Source of the DNA: Hyperoodon ampullatus
Lineage: Eukaryota; Chordata; Mammalia; Artiodactyla; Ziphiidae
NCBI GenBank assembly: GCA_949752795.1
Contig: OX457061.1
Coordinates: forward strand, 30,384,425 to 30,448,424
Reading direction: 5' to 3'
DNA length: 64,000 bases
Shown: positions 26,401 to 38,700 of the stretch, piece after piece
Layout of the letters: every line of letters starts with the position of its first letter
Position numbering within the stretch: the stretch's first letter is position 1
Notes under the pieces: model-generated
Database searches by the model: none
Told to the model about the DNA's origin: nothing
The model's input: the letters and a program-made list of their open reading frames with translations, nothing else
Program-made: the position numbers and the translations under genes

Positions 26401-26970
26401 CTTAAAAAACTAAAAATAGAACTACCATATGACACAGCAATCCCACTACTGGGCATATACCCAGAGAAAACCATAATTCAAAAATACACATGCACCCCAA
26501 TGTTCATTGCAGCACTATTTACAATAGCCAGGTCAGGGAAGCATCCTAAATGCCCATCAACAGACAAATGGATAAAGAAGATGTGGTACATATATACAAT
26601 GGAGTATTACTCAGCCATAAAAAGGAACGAAATTGGGTCATTTGTTGAGACATGGTTGGATCCAGACACTGTCATACAGAGTGAAGTAACTCAGAAAGAG
26701 AAAAACAAATATTGTATATTAACGCATAAATGTGGAACCTAGAAAAATGGTACAGATGAACTGGTTTGCAGGGCAGAAATAGAGACACAGATGTAGAGAA
26801 CAAACGTTATGGACACCAAGCGGGGAAAGCAGCAGGGGGTGGTGGTTATGGTGTGATGAATTGGGAGATTGGGATTGACATGTATACACTGATGTGTATA
26901 AAATGGATGACTAATAAGAACCTGCTGTATAAAAAAATAAAATAAAATTCAGAAATTCAAAAAAAAACGA
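23457..26970 (+). mobile_element. Young LINE-1, truncated within ORF2 endonuclease
   Basis: Begins within the endonuclease domain (GTFSRVDHILGHKSSLSKF near 23520), continues through the RT ([50 protein letters not shown]) and the C-terminal region to a 3' UTR ending AATAAAATAAAATTC plus A-rich tail. Frameshifts and stops occur near 23790, 24360, 25463 and 25980. It closely resembles the 12.8 kb copy, so both come from the same recent cetartiodactyl L1 lineage. Confidence 0.92.
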
Positions 26971-27640
26971 TTGAAAATTAATACACTAAGAATCCCACCC
27001 AAAGATTTATAAAAAGAAGAAATGAAAAACTCCAAAGACAGGTAAAGACCAAACCAGTAGTTTAAAATTTTACCAGGCCCATACCATTTCCCTGGATACT
27101 TTTAATACACTTTCCAAAAACAGGTAGCCTTTATCATATGCAAGTTGTTTCATAAAATATAAAAAGTGAGTGGGAACCTCGCCCAACTCTTTTTTATAAG
27201 CCTGAAATAACACTGAAATGAAAACTGAATGACAATATGAGAAAGGAAAAATTATGAGCCAATCACACTTACAAACACAGACAGAAAATTTCTATATAAA
27301 ATAATAGCAAACAGAATCTAACAATGTACAAAATAATAATACCTAACATCTCAGCAGGGTTTATACCAGGGATGTAAGGAAGTCTTAACATTATAAAAAT
27401 ATGTTAATGTAACTCACCACAATATCAATTAAAGAATAAAAACAAATGATGTTTTTAGCAAATTCAGGAAAAGTTTTGAATTCAACAGGCATTCACAATT
27501 TTTTAAAAATTAAAAACTGAGTAAACTAAAAACAGAAAAAAAAACTTTAACCTGATAAAAAGTATTTATCAAAAAGCTTATAACTAACAAGTTCCCTTAA
27601 AGTTCCAAACAAATTCAACATTGCACAGAAATCCTACCCA

Positions 27641-27810
27641 GTGAAAGAGAGAGAGAGAGAAAGGCAGAGAGAGAAGAGAAGGAGAAAGGAAGGGAGAAAG
27701 CAAAGAAAGAAAAGAAAGAGAAAAATAGGAAGGAAGGGGAGAAGAAAGGGCAGGAGGGAGAGAAGGAGGAAGGGAAGGAGAGGAGGGATGAAGATTGGAA
27801 AGGGAGAAAC
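27641..27810 (+). repeat. GA-rich polypurine microsatellite
   Basis: About 170 bp almost entirely A and G, beginning with (GA)8. It creates open frames of Arg, Lys, Glu and Gly on one strand and Ser/Phe/Pro on the other, which are not genes. Polypurine mirror tracts can form triplex DNA. Confidence 0.92.
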
Positions 27811-28172
27811 AAAATTATCATTATTTACTGAAAATAAGGTTGTCTACATAAGGAAGTAAGAAAAAATCTATAAAAGGAAAATCTTAAAATTTAAATGAAT
27901 AAGAGGATCTAGCAAGACTTCTAAATACATGATCAATATACAAAATGCAATAGTATTTTGTGCAGCAGTTATAATTGGTTAGAAAATGTACTTTAGAAAG
28001 CATCTCACAACACCAACAAAAGTATAAAGTGCTCACAAATAAATCTATAAAACCTGTATAAGGAATTTTTGAAGAAAAGTATAACTCTTCTTTAAAACAC
28101 ATAGAAGAAAACCTCCCACAAATTGGGGAGCTTTATTTTGTTCATGTTAAGAAATTCAAGAATAACTATATC

Positions 28173-28362
28173 GGGCTTCCCTGGTGGCGCAGTGGTTGAG
28201 AGTCCGCCTGCCAATGCGGGGGACGCGGGTTCGTGCCCCGGTCTGGGAGGATCCCACATGCCGCGGAGCGGCTGGGCCCGTGAGCCATGGCCGCTGAGCC
28301 TGCGCGTCCGGAGCCTGTGCTCCGCAATGGGAGAGGCCACAACAGTGAGAGGCCCGCGTACC

Positions 28363-28404
<42 letters not shown>
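28173..28404 (+). mobile_element. CHR-type SINE, young, long poly(A)
   Basis: Head GGGCTTCCCTGGTGGCGCAG and an uninterrupted tail of about 40 A, with a perfect 15-bp target duplication AAGAATAACTATATC at 28158-28172 and 28405-28419. The pure tail suggests recent insertion. It lies within the old L1 of unit B. Confidence 0.96.
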
Positions 28405-28408
<4 letters not shown>

Positions 28409-29499
28409 ATAACTATATCAATTCAGCCCAAATTTTTCTATAAAGTTAGTATAATTTCAATCAAAATGAAATTAGGATTTTTTTAAATTTCTTAAGTTTA
28501 CCCCAAAATTCAACTAGAATAGTAAAGAACAAGAATAGCCAAGAAAATGTAAGAATAAGAGCTACAAATTTACTGTACTAAATGTCAAGATGGATGATAA
28601 AACTACAATAATTCAGATAGCATAGCACTGGTACAAGTAAACATAAATATGTCAAAGAAATAGAGTATTCAGAAATAGCCTGGGCATATGTGGAAATTTA
28701 TATCCTAAATAAATGATACTTAATATGGCATTGCAAATCAGTAGGGAATGGATGAAATATTTAATAAATTGTGCTTTGGTAATGGACTACTAATATTAAA
28801 GGGAAAAATAAAGATCAAATTAAACCTCCACCTCACACTGTGACCAAAATAAATTTGAGACAAATCAAATGCCAAAGGCAAAACTGTAAAATATCTACAG
28901 GAAAATGTCTTCATACACAGGGATAGAAAAGTGTTATCTCAAATGAGCCCATAAAACATAAAAAACGACTAATTCAAATTTAGAAACATCTATATGGCAA
29001 AAATGCATCATTAGGAAGGTTTAAATATTAACACAAATGAAAGATTATATCACTAACAAATACAACAAAAGAGGATTAGTATCCAGATTGTTTTTTTTTT
29101 TAAGCTATCAGATTACTAAGATAAACAACATAACAGAAAATTGGGCAAAGGATATAAACAGGACCTCAAAGAAAAGGAAAACAGCATGGACTATAAAATT
29201 ATGAAAAGAGGCTCAATTCACATGAAATCAGAGAAATGTATATTAAATCAATGAGATATTTCTCAGCCAAGAGATACAAAAATATTAAACCGTTACAAGA
29301 ACTGTCAAGAATATGGAGAAAGAGGAAATCCCATTCACTGACAGTGGGAATATAAATCAATTTAAAAATCTACAAAAAAGTATGAAGTTGACTCATTAAT
29401 TCCACTTACAGGTATATGACCAAGGAGATCCACACAGAGTTATTCACTGAAGCATTATTTATAAAATAAACATATGGGAACACTTAAATATCAATAACT

Positions 29500-31600
29500 A
29501 AGTTATGGTATCCTGTAACACTGGATTATAGGAGAGTAATTAAAATGAGTGAACCAGCTCTAAACTACTCATTTTGTTACCCTTTGTCAGTCACTTAGCT
29601 TCTTTGGGCTTCTTGTTTGCTATTTTTGTTTTAATCTATGAAATGGAAAATCAACCTCACAAGGTGAAATGAAAGAGAATAAGTAAGAAAGAGATAAGTA
29701 AATGACATAATATATATAACAGCTCCTATGAAATATCAGGTACATTAGAATCTGATGTTCTCTTGTCTGTGAAATAGGTATCACCAACATTCTCTGAAAG
29801 AGAGGCGGACAGGAATAGGATATATGATTTGAGAATAATCAATGTTTATTAAAACCCGTTTAAAAATGAGAAAGGCAGCTAGATAGGAAAGAGGAAAGAA
29901 TTAACCAACCAAATGAGGGCCTAGCTCTCAATGAAGAGGTAATCACAAACGAGACTCTAGTCACATGAATCTACCAACAGTCTCCATTCCAAAACACTTA
30001 CAGGCTCAGGACCATTATTCAATGAAAAACACTATGGAACAGGAATTATACTGAAGCAGCCTGTAAAGTTATGACTTTTCACTAACTAGTTTTAGTTTTA
30101 TTTTGTGCTGAGTGAGAACTTCTGATGACACCAAGGTAGTAGGAAAATTGGGAACCATATTTCTTAATATTCAGTATCTATATAAGAAGAAAATCACCTT
30201 GAATATGAAGCTCACATCTAGTAATAGAACTAGTAACCCCACTTCTAGTAAGCCCACTTCTAGCTGACACTATTAAGTTGTCTTGAGAAGTCAACTTACA
30301 TTTTTCAGAAGAAATTTTTATCTGAATAATGCTGATTTCCCATAAGCTATGTGTCTGTCAACCTTCATAAGAGATAGAGGGACAGCTGAGCTTCAATCAT
30401 AAAGTGTATTTGGGGAAATCCTAAACTATATCCTGAAGGACCTAACAAGGGACAGAAGAGCCAATAGGCACCCTGGGTTTGGATACATCCTACAAGCCCC
30501 TTACATTAATGCTCTGGCCCGCAATACAATATTGAGAATAAATTTTAAAATAACAAATTATAAAGATGCTGCAAAAGCAATTAAAGATGGCCAAGTAAAG
30601 ATGGTCAAGTAAAGCTAACACAGATTAAAAAGTGAGTTGACTACTCAGCTAGTAGGTGTCTATGACAACTTGCAGAGAGGAAGAGAATTCCATTGGAGAG
30701 CATCAGATAATGCGTGTTCATTTGAAAGAGGAACTTCATGGAAAAATGTGTCACAGACTAAGCGCACTAGTGCCTAAAGGTAAAAGGTGTTTAAACTTAC
30801 ACCTAGGAAAGAAATCAGCCATATTTCATGATAAAAATCCAAAACAATTAGCAAAAGGTCCAGAAATACCTCCCCCAAACGTTTCCCCCCAATTCCAATT
30901 GTGAGGCACAAGGATTATTCAAAGGAATAGACTTGCCAAGCCTATTTCAGGAAATAATTGCTTTTATTATTGACAGGTTTTTAAATGTCATTGGCACTAG
31001 AATTCACTTTCAAATGCAAAACATAAAGAAAGCCAATTAATAGAGGATATCTAAAAAGGTATATAATGGATATATATTAAACTCATATGTTTATGTGTTT
31101 TAGTAATAAAAAACAATTTATTTTATTAATAGAAACAGCGTTAAATAAATTCATATTATATGTAATACTGGGCTGCTCACAAGTCTTTCCTACTAATTCT
31201 AAGAAGGTTAGCAGCAAAGAGGCTTATACAGAAATATCAAGACATTGACAATCTCAAGAAGAGGTATCCAGTCTTTTTCCTTCCCCACAGCATTTAATTC
31301 AATACTCAACACACAACAGGTGCTTAATACATATTCACTGATATGAGTAGGATGCTTGCTAAGAAACACTGAATGAAATTTTGTTACTTTATTATCATTT
31401 ATTTATATTAATAATAAAGCAACTCATAAAAGTTTTGAAAGTAATTCATCTTTACTGAAATTTTTCTCTTTAATACATAATACCATATAACAAAAAAAGA
31501 AGAACTGTAAGACAACTCCACTCTAAATACCTACAGGTTAACTTACAGGAACTTAAAAATAACAAAAATAGCGCACACTACTGGAGGCCTAATGAAGGAA
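29500..31600. other. Unit B sequence after the old L1, no gene seen
   Basis: Includes MIR-like sequence around 29560-29770 (CAGTCACTTAGCTTCTTTGGG) and an L2-like scrap at 31290-31350. The short + frame 30656-30904 has no recognisable family. Confidence 0.4.
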
Positions 31601-32407
31601 ACTAGTTTATACCACCACCTAGTGGCCACACAATGATGCAGCACAAAGAAAGTACTTACCAGTGATGTCACCAAAGTACAAGCATCTGGAGTTTACACGT
31701 AGAGCTACTGCCCTCCTATGCAGCTGGGCCAGCATTGGATCCATCTCTCCCACTTCCTTCTGCAGATTTGATGAGGCTGACCTTTGGACAAAACCAAGCA
31801 GAGACATCATCAAGCGGATTGTTGCCTTTCCCCACCTCATATAATTTCCTCCACACTTTAACTGATACCTATTTCTTACATACAGTGTAAAATGCATTTT
31901 CACACTCATTGGACAAGATGGCAATAATTAAAAAGTGGTCCTGGATGGGCCACATAGCAGCAGTGAACCTGATGAAATTAATCTCTCAAAATCTCACCTT
32001 TTCCACTGATAAAATGGAGACAAAATTTAACTTATAGCATTTTGAGGATAATTAAAACCTGTGAGAAAATAAATAGGAGATTGCCTTAGGCACCTAACAG
32101 TACTTAAAAATGTTTACCTAATTTTAAGTTGTAGCCATAAATTTTACTCCTATCTTGAAAGCATTCTCCTTTTGGAAATATTCTTGGACGTTTCCTCTAT
32201 CTTTCTCTTGGTTGGATGCAGTTAATGATGAGGCTCTAGAGGGTGGCCAAGCCACAGTGTGGAAGAAGTCTGGTCCTTATCCTGTATAGAAGAGCTGCCT
32301 GCCAAGTAGGTAAATGAACTCTGGTTTCTCATAAAAAATAAAATTCATTAGTGTTTGAGTCATAATACGCTTTTGGTGTCAATTTGTAACAGCAAATTAG
32401 CCTAAAT

Positions 32408-32452
32408 GATATATATATATATATATGTATGTGTGTATATATATATTATATA
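32408..32452 (+). repeat. (TA)n/(TG)n microsatellite
   Basis: ATATATATATATATATGTATGTGTGTATATATATAT, alternating purine-pyrimidine, between units B and C. Confidence 0.9.
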
Positions 32453-34384
32453 TATGCTTGAAAGATACTACCAAATATTGAGATCTCTGGCCTCCTTCTC
32501 TCTTTAGCCTCAAGAACCTGGCAACAAAGATTAGACCTCACAGGTGAGACACCAGAAGTTTCCTTGCCGGGAAAACTGACTAGACAAGAGAAATAACCTA
32601 TAGATAATAACAGTGGGGTGATGGGCATCTACTGAAGGAAACTGCCCAGTCAGATCACCCTACACTAAAGCCCATTACTTGGGAAGATCCACCCATACTC
32701 ACGGAGCTTTTTTATAGTCCAACTTCAAAATATGAGCTGATAGACAAATACAAAAACATTTCAGGAAAAACTCCAGTACCAGAGACAGAAAAAATAAATA
32801 GATAGAAAACAAAATAAAACTCAAATGAAGACTTAAAACAACAATATTTAAAAAGAAAACACCTATAATCAATGTCCCCAGAGAGATAGAAATATTGAAC
32901 TCATGAAACAAAAAGAGGATAATATTTCTGAAGAGAGTGGGGAAAAAAACATTCTGGAAAAAGGGGTAAAAAGGAGCTCTTGGACATAAACACTGGAAAT
33001 TAGAAGATTTAAATTTTACTACATGAGTTAGAAAATAAAATTGGAACATTTCATGATCCCCCCCCGAAAAAAGCAATAAAGAAAGATTAAAAAATTAGGA
33101 GGAAAAAGAAAATTAGAGGATCAAGTGGAGGCATAATGTTTGAACAAAAGAAGTTCCAGAGATTGAGGAGGAAGAAGAAAAATCCAATAAACATAACAAA
33201 TTTTTCACAATTTAAGAGTTTTCAGATTGAGGGGGGTCAACTGAGTGAGACACAATGTATGAAAAAATATCTATCCCAAGGAAAATTATTGTGAAATTTC
33301 AGAAAATTAGGGAAAACAAGAAAAACATAAAAGCTTCCAGAGAGAAATAAGTCACATACAAAGGATCAGGAATCAGAATGGGATGAATGTCTCACTAGAA
33401 ACTATAATGCAATGGAGCAGTGCCTTTAAAAATATGAGGAAAAATTATTTCCAATGTAGAATTTTACATCCACTCAAACTATAAATTAAGGAGGTTGATA
33501 AAGACATTTTTAGAGATGCAAGTCTCAAAAGTTTAAGTCCCATGTGCTATCTCCTAAAATTAGGAGGAAAAAAAAAGATGCAAGATCCCGGAAAAATGAG
33601 GTCCAACACAAGGCAAACGAGATTCCTCAGGAGATCAGTGAAAGGAGATCCAAGAATTACTACAGGGCCACCTTAGAGAACGCTTAGTCCACACTGGACC
33701 AAGAGAAAAGACTCCTGAAAGATATCTCTAGAAGATGAAACTGATAAACTGATTAACAGGTTTAATTATTTTGAGTTTTGGCAAAGAATTTGGTGATTAA
33801 TAAGTGTAAGGAAAAGAAGAGAAACAAATGAAAAAGAGAAATAAAAAAATAGTCACCTCCCTATGATTAAGATCATAGACATAAGCCACATAGCAGTGGC
33901 TTAAACTAGAAGATGAATTCTCTTGTGGAAGAAGTCCAGAGACAGGCAGTCCAGGGCTCCTAGTATGGTGTTCCATGGTGTCAGAACCTAGGCTGCCTCT
34001 CTCTTGTTGTTCTGCCATCCCCAGCATGTGGCTTCTACCTCAAAGACCAAGAACTCAAACCATTACATCCACATTCTAGCAGGCAGAAATAAGAAAAAGA
34101 CAAAGAGGAAAATAACCCCTCCTACACAACTTTAAGATCACTTACAGTAGGTCATAAATGCGCTAAAACATCCCACTGGCCAGGACTTAAGTCACGTGGA
34201 TGTACCAAGCTGCCTGGGTTCTATTAGTATTTTTTAAAGAGGGGTTGGGACAAGAATGGCATTGGGAAAGAGCTAGCAGTCTCTGCTACCTCCCTCCAGC
34301 ACTTTCTATTCTCCATATCCTACTTTGTCTTTCCTCGTCGTATTTATTAATCCCTGATATATTTTTCCTTCATTTGTCTATCTG

Positions 34385-34515
34385 TTTCCCCTAACCTGGA
34401 ACTTCCAAGGGGACACAGACTTTGTCTTTTGTTCACCTCTGCACCCCAGTTTCTGGAAAAGTGACTGAAGCATAGAAGAAATTTAATTAATATGGGTTGA
34501 ATGAGGGAATGAATT
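34385..34515 (+). repeat. L2-type LINE 3'-end relic upstream of NIPSNAP3A
   Basis: GGACACAGACTTTGTCTTTTG, CACCTCTGCACCCCAGTTTC and the closing GGGTTGAATGAGGGAATGAA fit the L2 3' end. The paralogue lies at 52325-52450. Confidence 0.65.
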
Positions 34516-35731
34516 GTTAATTCCAGCGGGGGGGAGTCTAAGAAAATAAATTTAAATATAAAGATCCAGTCTGGCCACAGATGATGCTTTGTTTTGTCTT
34601 CATTAGTTAGAAATGGATGCCCATCATCTGGAAAAAATGACTCGCCCTTCTGGAACTTTACAAAGCCTCCTTTCCTCTGAACAGATGATTCAAGTCATTG
34701 TACAAGGTACAACTAACCCCCTAGTCCTAATAATATAAGCAATATTGCATTAATGTTTGCAATAATGTAACTATTAGCAAGAATAACATAAACATTAACA
34801 TGATGTAAATAATGTAAATTAATGATGTAATCAATTAACTGATTATTTTTCATGTAAATATTATTAGCCTTAGGAAGGGAAATTATTTGGGGGGAGTGTT
34901 ATACTAGAGACATAAATCCTCTTCTTCCATAGAGGGAGTCAACAGATACTATCTAAACCGAAAAGAAAAAACCAAACAAACAAAAAACACAAGAAATAGC
35001 AGAATATGCCTATTATTTAAAAATACAGAAACAGGCGTCAGAAGAAATAGCTCAAAATGTTGAAAGGTGATTATTCTGGTGAGCAATAATCAGGGATAGG
35101 GGAGACTAGACCAGAGGTTTTGCTTTTAAGGATCACAGAATTTTAACAACGTATGTTTATATTTGAATTTTTTCATATCTAGCTCGGTGCCCCCATTCCT
35201 CTGAGCTCCTGGAAAATACAGTGTAAGTTATTAGGAGCCTTGCAACTTCACGCTGTGGGCAGTAATGGGGAAGGAGAATGCACTTGGAACAGAAAAATTA
35301 AGGCTCCTTGGTCGTACACACTCGCATCCTACACACGAACTTTTAGGAATTGTACGCAGGTGCGCAAGGAGATGAGGCGATGGGCCCAGACAGGTGGTAC
35401 GGGAACGACCTCAGCATTCAGCTAATTCTAATGTCATTTCTGACGCTGGGGGTAAGAACGTTTGAGGGAACCAACGGGGAAGGAAGGGTCAGAGCTAACA
35501 CCAAACGCGTCTGGAGCTCAGGCTGCGAAGGACGGCTGGCAGACTGGGCGGTCCGGCCGCCCCTCAACCCCACCCCGCGCCCGGCCCCAACGCAGGAGGA
35601 GGAGCTGGCCCGCCCTGAATCTGCATCCGGCAGTTGTGCAGGCGCCGCTCCCTGCTAGTCGGGAAGCCACAGGAGGAGGAATTTAAGGAAGAATACCGGC
35701 CGCTGCCCTTCTCAGCGCTCGAAGCCGTGCC

Positions 35732-35791
35732 ATGCTTGCCCTCCGAAGGAGCCTGACTAAGGCTCTGGCCGCTCGGACGCAGGCGCCTCAG
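35732..35791 (+). CDS. NIPSNAP3A: NIPSNAP3A exon 1 (coding part)
   Basis: Twenty codons from ATG to CAG, ending exactly at the donor GTACCG. The start lies inside a CpG island, and the same ATG is used in the second copy at 53806. The encoded peptide has five basic residues and no acidic ones, which fits a mitochondrial targeting sequence. The intron is phase 0. Confidence 0.92.
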
Positions 35792-38700
35792 GTACCGGCC
35801 GTCCGGGACGCGCCCAAATCGTTCCCTGGGGGAGGGGCGGGGAGGGGCGTTTGCGGGGAGAGCGCGGGCCGCGCATGCGCCTACGGGCCCAGACCTGCCA
35901 ACGTGGTGCTGCTGCCGCAGAGCAGACTTCTAGTACAAGTCTCGGAATCACGAGGCGGCGGACCCCAGGATGCGCGGCAGGAGGAAGGGTGCCGTTAGAG
36001 GAAGACCCACTGCCAGGGTCGCCTCCGGCCGGCTCGCAAACAGTCGTGGACAGGGGCCGTTTCTAGCCTAGGTACCCGGAAGCCCTGAGGACACCCCTGA
36101 AGCGCCAGCTGCTGCGTTTTTGCGGCTCTGCGAGGTTGCTGTCGCCGCATTGGGGCCTGGGCTAGACACTGGTCCGGCCCCTCCAGACTGAAGGGGCAAT
36201 AGGACAGGCTTCCCCCTATTAAGCGAAATACACAACCTTCCAGCATTTTGCAGGCAGAGAACCTTTAAGAGGGGGCCCAGGGTGCAGGTGGTGAAGCATC
36301 CTGCCCAGATGCCACTGTCTCCTGAGGTTGGTGCCCTAGTCAGGCAGTGTCAGGAACCTCGTAGCAAATATGATGATGACAACTTCATTTAATCTGGCTA
36401 AAAAATGTACAAAATAGATTATTGTGATTCAGCCTTAACTGTCAGGAATTGGCCTATTCTGTGAATCTAACCTAGAGGTTTCTTCCTTTTGGTGTTTAGG
36501 CTTTTACTTCTTTCTCAAAGAGCAGTAAGAAGGGGATTATAATCTACTCTAGAGACTGACTTTCTGGTGAAGACTAAAGAGGAACCATTAATGGCCCCTT
36601 CACCCGAGATTAGCAATACAGTCTTTATTCTGATTCTCTCTACTGGGGCAGGACCAAGAATTATTCCTTAGAATTTTACTCTGAACTTTGACGTTATTAA
36701 ATGTCAACCAAAAAAAAGGAAAAAAATGGTTCTGACGAACCTAGGGGAAGGACAGGAATAAAGACGCAGATGTAGAGAATGGACTTGAGGATACAGGGAG
36801 GACACGTTCTTCTGCCAACGATAATAAAATGTGTGCCTTTGATCACATATTTTGATCTCCAAATACAGATTCCCTGAAAAGCAACTTAAAAAGCAATTGT
36901 TACAAGTACCCTATTAGCCCATTTTCTGATATCTGATATACTTATATTTTATTTATAATATTTTTTAACTATAAATACTAGGCAGTTTTTATTTGCTTAA
37001 CATTCTGTTAGTAAAGTTTAGTAAGATAGCACAAAAAGAATATCTGTCAAATACAGGGGCAGCTGCAATTGTTTTTGATGGCAAGCTTAAGTCAGTTGGG
37101 CATCATAGACATGGAATGACCTCAAGAGAGATTATTATAATTAAGCCTTATACACAAGTAAAATATATGCATTACTGTGTTTTGTAAACAAAATATATGT
37201 CAGAGGAAGAAGCCTACTGCTTTCCTTTGACATATCAGGTAGTCAGTATAAGCCCAAAATTCATCAATAGCCTTATAAGTACCAAAACTACTTTAATAGA
37301 TAATTCTGGTATAATCAGCTTCAGGAAATGTGCACATGCTAACCAAACTTACGTACGATGGATATGTAAACTAGAATGCTATATGAATGTATATGTATAC
37401 GCATGTGTGTATATACATATATTTGTATATACACAAACACATATACATACACAAAGCATCTCCTACTGAAAGTTAAGTTTACTCAGAGAACCCAATTAGA
37501 AATTTACATTGTGAGCATATGACTATTACAAAAGTAATGAATGGTTCTTAAGGGATATTTCCATCAACCTGCTATAATTGGGTGGATTAAATGCCCTTCT
37601 GCTGGTTGCATTTGTAATTAAACCCTAATAATTATTCAGACAATTCTGACTTACTGATGTTTCCTTTTTCTAGCATTTACACAGGCTATCACCATATTAC
37701 AATGCAATTGGCTAAGTCATAGTTTCCTATTACTTTAGTTACACTCCTGTTCTATATTTGACTAGTTGTCCACTTCACTGGATTTAGAAAATACTTCTAT
37801 CTGACCAGCAATTTCCATTGTTTTAAGAACCTAAAAAAAAAAATGAGTTTTCTGCCAGTAAACACATTGTCATTGTGCCAGCCAAAATACCTGTATATGT
37901 TAAAAATTTGTTTTAAATGCTTAAGTCTAATACATATGCTATTCAATAAAGATGGAGTATTAGCTAAATAAGGGATAATAAACGATTTGTAAAATTTATT
38001 AGGATCCTAATTGTAGTCCTTTGGTAAAGAGACTGCCCCAGTGCCTTCTTATGAGCAACTTCTCATGGAAAAGTGACTAAAGGTGGAGCCCCTGCTAGGA
38101 AACAGTAGCTATATATTTAGAATGTTTAGAAGCAGGCATCTTTATTGACATATCTCTAAACAAATTCAGTGGAGAGAGGACAACAGAAGTCGAAACAGAT
38201 ATGAGTTTAATGAGTGTTCCTTGTTTCCAGACTCAGATTTGTTTGTAACATAATATTATAAACCCTACCTTTCCCAAATATTTCAATTTGCCTTATCTTT
38301 CTTCAGGTGTGCTCATCTTTTGCTACAGGCCCCAGACAATATGATGGAACATTCTATGAATTTCATACCTATTATGTTAAGCCCTCAAAGATGAATGAGT
38401 TCCTGGAAAATGTTAAGAAAAACATTCATCTTCGGACAGCTCACTCTGAATTGGTTGGATTCTGGACTGTAGAATTTGGAGGCAGAATGAATAAAGTGTT
38501 TCATGTTTGGAAGTATGGTATGAGTCATCAGCTTAAGTATTCAGTACAGATTTTCATTCAGTTAGATATTACATGAGACTTAGTTCTTGGATCTATGTTA
38601 CTATAAATACATACAGGTTAAGTAAAACTAAAAAAGCAATATCAAAAAAATTAATTTAGTGATTATTCTTCTCAACAGTATACCTCTTAACAGCCCATTG

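Larger units (their letters stand above)
26975..29500 (+). mobile_element. Ancient LINE-1 ORF2 relic in unit B
   Basis: Decayed counterpart of the old L1 at 12.56-17.8 kb in unit A, starting at the shared AAAATTAATACACTAAG. RT traces (GFIPGM near 27370) and C-terminal traces up to 29500 remain. A GA-rich tract (27641) and a CHR SINE (28173) lie within it. Confidence 0.65.
19215..31920 (+). repeat. Segmental duplication unit B (non-coding)
   Basis: Head-to-tail partner of unit A, about 1 kb after it. It has its own CHR SINE (19748), a mid-age L1 (21.4-23.45 kb), a young L1 (23.46-26.97 kb) and a second CHR SINE (28173). It has no counterpart of A's Tigger1 fossil at 9.7-11.3 kb. Divergence from A is high, so the duplication is old. 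Confidence 0.72.
35500..36180 (+). promoter_or_regulatory. CpG island and promoter of NIPSNAP3A
   Basis: A sharp GC- and CpG-rich block in otherwise AT-rich DNA, spanning upstream sequence, exon 1 and the start of intron 1. About 110 bp before the ATG are nearly identical to the second gene (the shared block from GGCAGT through CTGCTAGTCGGGAAGCCACA to the ATG), so the core promoter predates the duplication. A TATA-like ATTTAAG lies at 35681-35687, about 50 bp before the ATG. A GC box (GGGGCGGGG) lies near 35835 and an NRF-1-type palindrome at 35871. Confidence 0.8.

Noticed and set aside
27641..27859. Open frame of Arg/Lys/Glu on the + strand and Ser/Phe/Pro on the - strand
   Set aside because: Produced by the GA-rich microsatellite; no real protein composition, no splice context.
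35350..36066. Several overlapping frames around exon 1 of NIPSNAP3A
   Set aside because: GC-rich CpG-island sequence has few stops; only the 20-codon exon 1 frame is conserved in the second copy.
38307..38576. NIPSNAP3A exon 2 reading on to a stop at 38576 as an intron-retaining short protein
   Set aside because: A good GT donor at 38518 is shared with the paralogue and the frame past it differs between the copies.
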